A stretch of 37,385 bases of DNA from Scenedesmus sp. ARA3 (lineage: Eukaryota > Chlorophyta > Chlorophyceae > Sphaeropleales > Scenedesmaceae), in contig RWJK01001631.1 in the NCBI GenBank assembly GCA_004335835.1, forward strand, positions 1 to 37,385, in the 5' to 3' direction. A program made the position numbers and the translations under genes. Within the stretch, counting starts at the first letter, position 1; each line of letters opens with the position of its first letter. The notes below the pieces were generated by a model. It made no database searches. It was given only the letters and a program-made list of their open reading frames with translations, and was not told the DNA's origin. Shown here piece by piece: positions 32,863 through 37,385 of the stretch.

Positions 32863-33720
32863 AGGTGCCCTTCGCTGGTTCCTGCCCCTGCTCGGCAGCG
32901 AGATGCTCATCAATGTCCTCGGGGCCCTCAAGCACGGCCTGCCGCTGCCGTGGCTGCTGCCCTCAAACACTTCTGCAGCTGCTGTTGTTGCCGCAGGTGC
33001 CCATTTGCTTGTGCCTGCCGCTGCTGCTGCAGGCCCCATTTGGCTGGTTCCTGCTGCTGCTACCTGTCATGGTAACAAGAAACCTGCTGCTGCTGCCCCT
33101 GCAGGTGCCCATCCGCTGGTTCCTGCCCCTGCTCGCCACTGAGATGCTCATCAACGTTCTGGGGGCCCTCAAACACGGCCTGCCGCTGCAGGTGCCTATC
33201 CGCTGGTTCCTGCCTCTCCTTGGCAACAAGCCACTCAGCGACATGTTGCTGCTGCTGCCACTGCTGCAGGTGGCCATCCGCTGGTTCCTGCCCCTGCTCG
33301 GCAGCGCGATGGCCATCAACGTCCTTGGGGCCCTCAAGCACGGCCTGCCGCTGCCGTGGCTACTGCCCATGAACAATTCTGCTGCTGCTGCTGCTGCTGC
33401 AGGTGCCCATCCGCTGGTTCCTGCCGCTGCTGGGCAGCGAGACACTCACCAACATGCTGCTGCCGCCACTGCTGCTGCCACTGCTGCAGGTGCCCATCCG
33501 CTGGTTCCTACCCCTGCTTGGCAGCGAGATGGCCATCAACGTTCTAGGAGCCCTCAAGCATGGCCTGCCACTGCCGTGGCTGCTGCTGCGCTACAGCTGC
33601 TGCGCGCTGCTGCCGCTGGCACTGTTTGGGCTGCAGCAGGTGCAGGGCAGGGCGCGGTTCTGTGAGCGGCATGGGGTGCGGGTGCAGGGCAGGCTGCTGC
33701 CGCTGCCAAGCTGGGCTTAG
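22407..33720 (+). CDS. Gene B: paralogue of gene A, multi-pass membrane protein
   Basis: Six exons join in phase: 22407..22913, 23314..23799, 28365..29648, 29735..30378, 30778..32236, 33490..33720 (1,536 residues), with the same junction phases as gene A. Shared blocks include PSFRVWQARQLWSRD (PSFAVWQARQLYGRE in A), AAVTFCCVGLL, LPLPLHLACSTCEWLL, SSHLSGLLPGISSLLGQEAA, VALPQVQAGVLHVGLLPA, LPEGVRAVLQQLLTYLA and VPIRWFLPLL. Membrane spans fall in the same places, with LLLCWTLLVLCWGLLVLLGG late in exon 5. Exon 4 starts after a weak acceptor at 29734 and lacks about 40 residues present in A. Exon 3 is longer through Ser/Ala insertions. Intron 2 holds the hairpin array; intron 5 holds about eleven spare exon 6 starts. 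Which acceptor is used for exon 6 is uncertain: 33403 is also in frame. Confidence 0.68.
23868..24190 (+). repeat. Three further copies of gene B exon 2 end with donor
   Basis: The exon 2 end (23746-23799: GCAAGTATGCCTACCA, then TACATGCTGGTG before GTGAGT) recurs. Copy 2 at 23868-23922 is nearly perfect with an intact GTGAGT donor. Copy 3 ends at 24062 with CACATGCTGGTG|GTGAGT. Copy 4 ends near 24180 as ACATGCTGGT with the donor lost (CGTTGA). Spacings are about 123, 140 and 119 bases, and similarity falls with distance. In-frame stops between copies mean they are not simply extra coding units. Confidence 0.7.
24191..25302 (+). other. Gene B intron 2, part without recognised genes
   Basis: No credible exon, RNA gene or repeat family recognised. 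It contains two single short hairpin-like words related to the array downstream: GTGCTAGGCACGGCTG at 24711-24726 and GTGCTTGGCACGGCTGATC at 25049-25067. They may be decayed array members. Confidence 0.4.
26474..26492. repeat. 19-base near-perfect palindrome
   Basis: CCAGGGGCG, one G, then CGCCCCTGG: two perfect 9-base arms about a single base, in the 550-base gap in the hairpin array. Confidence 0.8.
26996..27022. repeat. 27-base perfect inverted repeat
   Basis: Arms GTCACAATATGTG and CACATATTGTGAC are exact reverse complements around one T. It sits in the linker between array units at 26896 and 27097 and is unrelated in sequence to the array arms. Confidence 0.85.
32490..33489 (+). repeat. 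Array of about 11 spare copies of gene B exon 6 start with acceptors
   Basis: The motif acceptor CTGCAG followed by GTGCCCATCCGCTGGTTCCT repeats with variation. Exon-like starts are at 32645, 32682, 32757, 32865, 32997, 33033, 33105, 33192, 33270, 33403 and finally 33490 (taken as the real one), with a decayed first copy near 32520. Some copies run on into the longer block encoding NVLGALKHGLPLPWLL before the next copy; others stop after about 36 bases. Eight of ten spacings are multiples of three. None has a donor after its exon-like part, so these are acceptor-side duplications. Confidence 0.75.
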
Positions 33721-34660
33721 GGTTTGTGTCCGGGTGACATTCGTGTGCTGCCAAGTGCTTCAACATATTGACAACACGTGTGCGTCCTTGAATGGTGACT
33801 GGCTGGCTGGCTGCTGCTTTGTAGCTGACGCGGCAACAAAGCGTTGAAGTTCAGCTTGGTTGCTGTGCGCCAATCTGGGGGTGTTGCCGCTGGAGCTGGT
33901 TAGGGCTGCAGCAGGTGCAGGGCCGAACACGCTTCTGTGAGCGGCATGGGGTGCGGGTGCAGGGCAGGCTGCTGCCGCTGTCGCAACATGTTTAGGGTGC
34001 GGGTTGGCGCGGGCTGGTGTTAAATGCGACTGCCCTCAAGCAGGGCAGTTCATGCAGCTGGACACAGGGGCGCGGGTGGTGAGCTGAATGCTGCCACTGC
34101 AACAGAATGCAGCAGAGCTGGGCTTGGTGTTTGGGCCTGGTTGGCAGTACTGCTCAGGCTGTCAGTGTGACGGTGGTTCCAGTGGTGGTCATCATGTTGC
34201 CATTTCAGCCATAGCAACGTCGCTATCGGCCGGGCCCCACAGGAGCGGCTGAAAGAACAGGAGAAGGTGCGGTGATGGTGTGGAGATGATGTGTTCCAGT
34301 GGTGATGTGAGAACTATTGGGTGTGGGTGGAGTGCAGGCTGCTGCCGCTGCCCTCTGGTTATACTTTTGAAAAGTTTGGGGACGTGTTGTAGGAATGATT
34401 GCTTTGCGCGCTGGGGTACTGTGCAGCACATGTGTTTGCGGCATGGGGTGCGGGTGAGTGGCTGGCATGCATGCAGGCTGCTGCCACTGCCGGGCTGGGC
34501 TTGATGTTTGGGTTGGAGCTGGTGCATCCGGATGTGCTGTAGGTTTGATTGCTTCATGCCCTGTGGAAGTTCTACATGCTGTGTTTGTGGCGGGATGGGG
34601 TACGGATGAGTGGCTGGCATGCATGCTGCAGTGTTTGCAGTCAGTGCTGAACTGGGGTCG
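33721..34660 (+). repeat. Decaying copies of gene B's 3' coding end
   Basis: The final coding stretch (GAGCGGCATGGGGTGCGGGT, then GCAGGCTGCTGCCGCTGCC) recurs nearly intact at about 33905-33992, where it still reads to its own TAG. It recurs in pieces at about 34318-34355, 34438-34503 (with CTGGGCTTGA) and 34585-34630. The copies lose similarity with distance from the gene. No separate gene is apparent. Confidence 0.6.
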
Positions 34661-36355
34661 AGGCTGAAGCTTTGTGTTGCTGGGTTATCAGACTGGAAGT
34701 TTGTTGTCAATGGGGCTTGCTGCAAGGATTGGCTGGACGTTTGAAGTGCGGCGCAAGAGCTTTGATGGTGGGTTGCTTGCCATGTTGAACTGCTCACAGC
34801 CAAGGAAAAGCATCAGCGCATGCATGATGAAAGTAGGGGTGTGCTTTGGGCGTAGCAGAGATGAAACACAGCTGCAGTGTCAGACGCAGTGTGTGGAATA
34901 CGCTGTCAATGCGCGTGCGCGTGTGCGTGTTTGTTTTTCGTTGATCTGCAGGCCCAAATGTGGGCAAGACTGTACGTTTTAGAGGCTGAGGCAACGTAAA
35001 TGTTGCAGCAGGTTTGGTGTGCTGTCGATGCCGTTGAGTTCTAGTTGTTGTGCGCAATTGTGCTACCGGTGCACACTTGATAGGCGACAGCTGATTGCTT
35101 GTTGCAGCACCTGGCGTTGGGGATGCCTGTCTGCGCCATGCATGAAAACCTCGGCCGGAAGATTGGGGGCGGTGTCATTGGGGGCGGGGGGCGTCAATCG
35201 ATGTACATGTCTCACAGGTTTGAGTTTGCAGCTGGTTGACGTAGAGCGTCAAATCATCTGGCAGGTGTCCGCTTTTTGCTTGCATTTTGGTAGCAGATCT
35301 GTCTTCTGACAATAACGGCAGTATGATTAATGGTGGCAAGTAGCTTGGACTGCGTGTGTGCGCTGTGTCACTTGCTTCACTTTGTCTGGCTGTGGCTGGC
35401 AGCATGATGCTGTTCTTTAGTGCCAAATTGTGCACACAAATGGCATTCTCGCAAGGAGATGAATTGGAGCAATGTACACAAAGATCTATGCTGAAGTGGC
35501 TTGGCTGCTGTGTGGATTGCTGGGGAGGCTTGCTGTGCATGATGCGAATATCCCTTGCTTGATATTGGTTCTTGCCATGTACATGTGCTGGTAGCGCTGC
35601 GGCACATGTGCTGGTAGCGCTGCGGCAGCAGGCTGCTAGTTTGTCCTAATGCTGGATGGCTGACTCAGCCCAGGCTGACTCAGAGTTCTGCAGGGCCATG
35701 CTGGACTTGACATCGCCTGTAACAGGGCGAGTGGCACTGCTGTGTGAAGGTGTTGTTTGACGTTTGGAGTTTGCAGGGTGTTGAGGGTCAAAAGGTGTGC
35801 GCATGCACTGATACGCAAGCTTTTTGCTGTCACAGCTGTGATGGCTGCGGCTTCCCAGCCACAGTTGTTCTTGCGTAGGTTCAGCCGGCCGGGACCCCGC
35901 GGGGTTGTTGCCCTTGATGAAGATGCAAGGGGATGGTGTGGCTTTTTTTGTTACCAGGGGGGACGAAATCCTACTGGCTAGTCACACGCAGCAGTCAGGC
36001 CAACCTGACTGCAGGGAACACAAAGGCGATGCCTCCACCAGCAAGACACGTCTGGATGGTTTGACTCTGCTGGCTGGCTGGCGATGCTTGCTCTGACATA
36101 GGCGTGAGAGTGGGGCATTGTTGCTGGCTATAGCATAGAGCTTTGTTGATTGATGTTAGAGGGGTGCACTTATGCTGGCTAGCACCATGGTGTTTGAACG
36201 GCTGAGCGTGGCATGCAGCAGTGCTACCGGCGGGGATGGCACGCTGCTCTTTGTAACAAAGTGAGCTGCTTTCAGCTGCTTGGTGGGTTAAAGTTACAAG
36301 TCATACGCATCAGAAGCAGGCAAGCCTGCTTGGTAGCAGCTTGTTGATTGGTTGA
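34661..36355. other. No convincing gene; a few exon-like scraps
   Basis: No long conserved frame on either strand. Exon-like scraps on the plus strand are 34953-34972 (acceptor CTGCAG, 20 bases that could read PNVGKT, then GTACGT) and about 35107-35165 (after TTGTTGCAG, reading HLALGMPVCAMHENLGRKIG). Neither can be tied to a gene. TGTAA words are at 35718-35722 and 36252-36256. The region may be intergenic or the intron-rich upstream part of the gene ending at 36913. Confidence 0.35.
35581..35626. repeat. Perfect 23-base tandem duplication
   Basis: The 23-base unit starting ACATGTGCTGGTAGCGCTGC is present twice, head to tail, with no mismatch. Confidence 0.85.
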
Positions 36356-36472
36356 AGCTGTGACGTCATAGTTGAAAAAAGCTCTACAAACCTTGGTACT
36401 ACACGCTGGACGCTGCAACTGCCAAAAGCATCACCCTCAGCATCACCATCACCTTCGCCTAGCTCTTCGCCA

Positions 36473-36913
36473 GTGGCCTCCACATCTCCACCACCACCAT
36501 CGCCGGTGATTACACCAGCGCCAGTGCCAACTCCTGCACCAGCAGTGCCAAATCCTGCACCAGTGCCCGCTCCTGCGCCTGATCGTGCTCCAGCGCCTGC
36601 TCCAGTTGCTGCTGCAGCTGTGCCTGGCTCCTCCACTGCTGTGAGGCCTGCTAGTGGTAGTGATGACAGGCAAGGTAGCAGCGGCAGCAGTGAGGTAGTC
36701 AGGCCAGCAGCAGCAGTGCGGAGTGAGCCTCAAGTGACAAGGGGTAGGAGTGCTCCTGATGAGGAGGTACCAAGGGCTACTGCTGTCAGGCCCAGCGGTG
36801 GCAGCAGCAGCAGCAGCAGCGGCGGCAGTGGTGGGTCCAGTGGCGGGTCTTCGGCCTGTCAGGGGCTGGCACCTGGCAGCCCTGCGTATGTGCGGGCGGG
36901 GTGTGGCGCGTAA
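36473..36913 (+). CDS. Pro/Ala/Ser-rich cell-wall-type protein, terminal exon
   Basis: The frame is open from 36356, after an in-frame TGA, to the TAA at 36911-36913. An acceptor such as CACCCTCAG at 36432-36440 may start the exon, so the true start is unknown. The protein has an SPSPSPSSSP stretch, then SPPPPSPV and alternating Pro-Ala blocks (TPAPVPTPAPAVPNPAPVPA), then a Ser/Gly-rich region and a short tail with two Cys residues. Such SP/AP/PPPP blocks are typical of hydroxyproline-rich glycoproteins of green-algal cell walls. Without an N-terminus I cannot see a signal peptide or a lectin or protease domain. An AATAAA lies at 36941-36946. Confidence 0.5.
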   Translation: MASTSPPPPSPVITPAPVPTPAPAVPNPAPVPAPAPDRAPAPAPVAAAAVPGSSTAVRPASGSDDRQGSSGSSEVVRPAAAVRSEPQVTRGRSAPDEEVPRATAVRPSGGSSSSSSGGSGGSSGGSSACQGLAPGSPAYVRAGCGA

Positions 36914-37385
36914 GATGTGAGACAACACGTCTTGACCTTTAATAAAGATGTACTGCCACTGGCAGTAGTACTGCCATTTCCTACCGTGTACTGCCATTCC
37001 TACCGTGTACTGCCATTTCCTACCGTGTTCCACCACGATGTAGCGCTGTACTGCCGCCACGGCAGTGTACTGCTGTGTTCATTGGCGTGTGCACTGCATT
37101 GTTTGCCGTGTTCCCGCACCAGGTGGTGCACATCTGCAGGATTTGGCTGTGATTGCGTCTGGCACATGCGAGCGTGTTTATGTTGCAATGGCACAACTTG
37201 ACGAGACTTGGGTTGGTGCAGCCCGTTGCAGGCAGCAATACTTGTTTGGTGCTTGCGCAATGCACTCAGTGCAGGGTGGGAGGGTGCTTGCTCGAATTGG
37301 GTAGAACGTACTCATTTAGCTATTCCAGCAGCGGCGCAGTGTGGTGCACACAGTTGCGACGTGTACTTGAATATGTGCATGCCCA
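36914..37385. other. 3' flank with short tandem repeats
   Basis: Three tandem units GTACTGCCATTTCCTACCGT (20, 19 and 20 bases) lie at 36968-37026. Just before them is the palindrome ACTGCCA-C-TGGCAGT (36953-36967). A plus-strand open frame at 37065-37304 has no recognisable features and is not called. Confidence 0.6.

Noticed and set aside
32558..33557. Minus-strand frames over the exon 6 start array
   Set aside because: They are antisense readings of the repeated exon start; the plus-strand frame is homologous to gene A.
37065..37304. Plus-strand frame near the window end
   Set aside because: No domain, no clear acceptor match and no low-complexity signature like the neighbouring genes; may be chance.
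1690..37385. Telomeric or retroviral/transposase sequence
   Set aside because: No TTTAGGG-type arrays, reverse transcriptase or transposase motifs were found by eye.

Overview
The window looks like nuclear DNA of a green alga (Chlorophyceae; a Scenedesmus/Tetradesmus-like member of Sphaeropleales is my best guess, by inference). Reasons: multi-exon genes with GT-AG introns, TGTAA as the likely polyadenylation signal, an extreme load of CAG/CTG runs read as poly-Gln, poly-Ser, poly-Ala or poly-Leu inside exons, and conserved eukaryotic nuclear genes (RMI1, an mTERF-family protein). Nothing looks bacterial or viral.

Layout. (1) 1-1689, plus: 3' part of a leucine-rich-repeat-like gene. (2) 2347-4577, minus: a coiled-coil gene, followed by a duplicated copy of the RMI1 3' end that may serve as its last exon. 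(3) 5303-10197, minus: RMI1, the OB-fold subunit of the RecQ helicase/topoisomerase III dissolvasome, rebuilt here from six phase-consistent exons, with a very long disordered C-terminus. (4) 10678-14270, plus: an organelle-targeted mTERF-family protein in five exons, divergent from RMI1. (5) 15724-21958, minus (gene A), and 22407-33720, plus (gene B): head-to-head paralogues of an unrecognised multi-pass membrane protein. Both have six exons with the same phases and share a 448-bp interval between start codons. (6) 33721-36355: decaying copies of gene B's 3' end and DNA with no convincing gene. (7) 36473-36913, plus: a Pro/Ala/Ser-rich cell-wall-type tail exon.

Two patterns stand out. First, gene B intron 2 (4.6 kb) holds an array of 13 clear imperfect inverted repeats (plus one short-loop relative), each a stem of about 17-25 bp around a loop of about 30-40 nt. 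Several copies changed on both arms together. Second, exon edges with their splice sites are repeatedly duplicated in tandem at spacings of about 110-140 bp: exon 3' ends with donors (mTERF, A, B), exon 5' ends with acceptors (LRR gene, A, and about twelve times in B), and gene 3' ends (mTERF, A, B, and RMI1 over a longer distance). One such duplication in gene A is in frame and would add 39 residues.

All exon joins come from reading splice consensus, phase and homology between copies; none is backed by transcript data.
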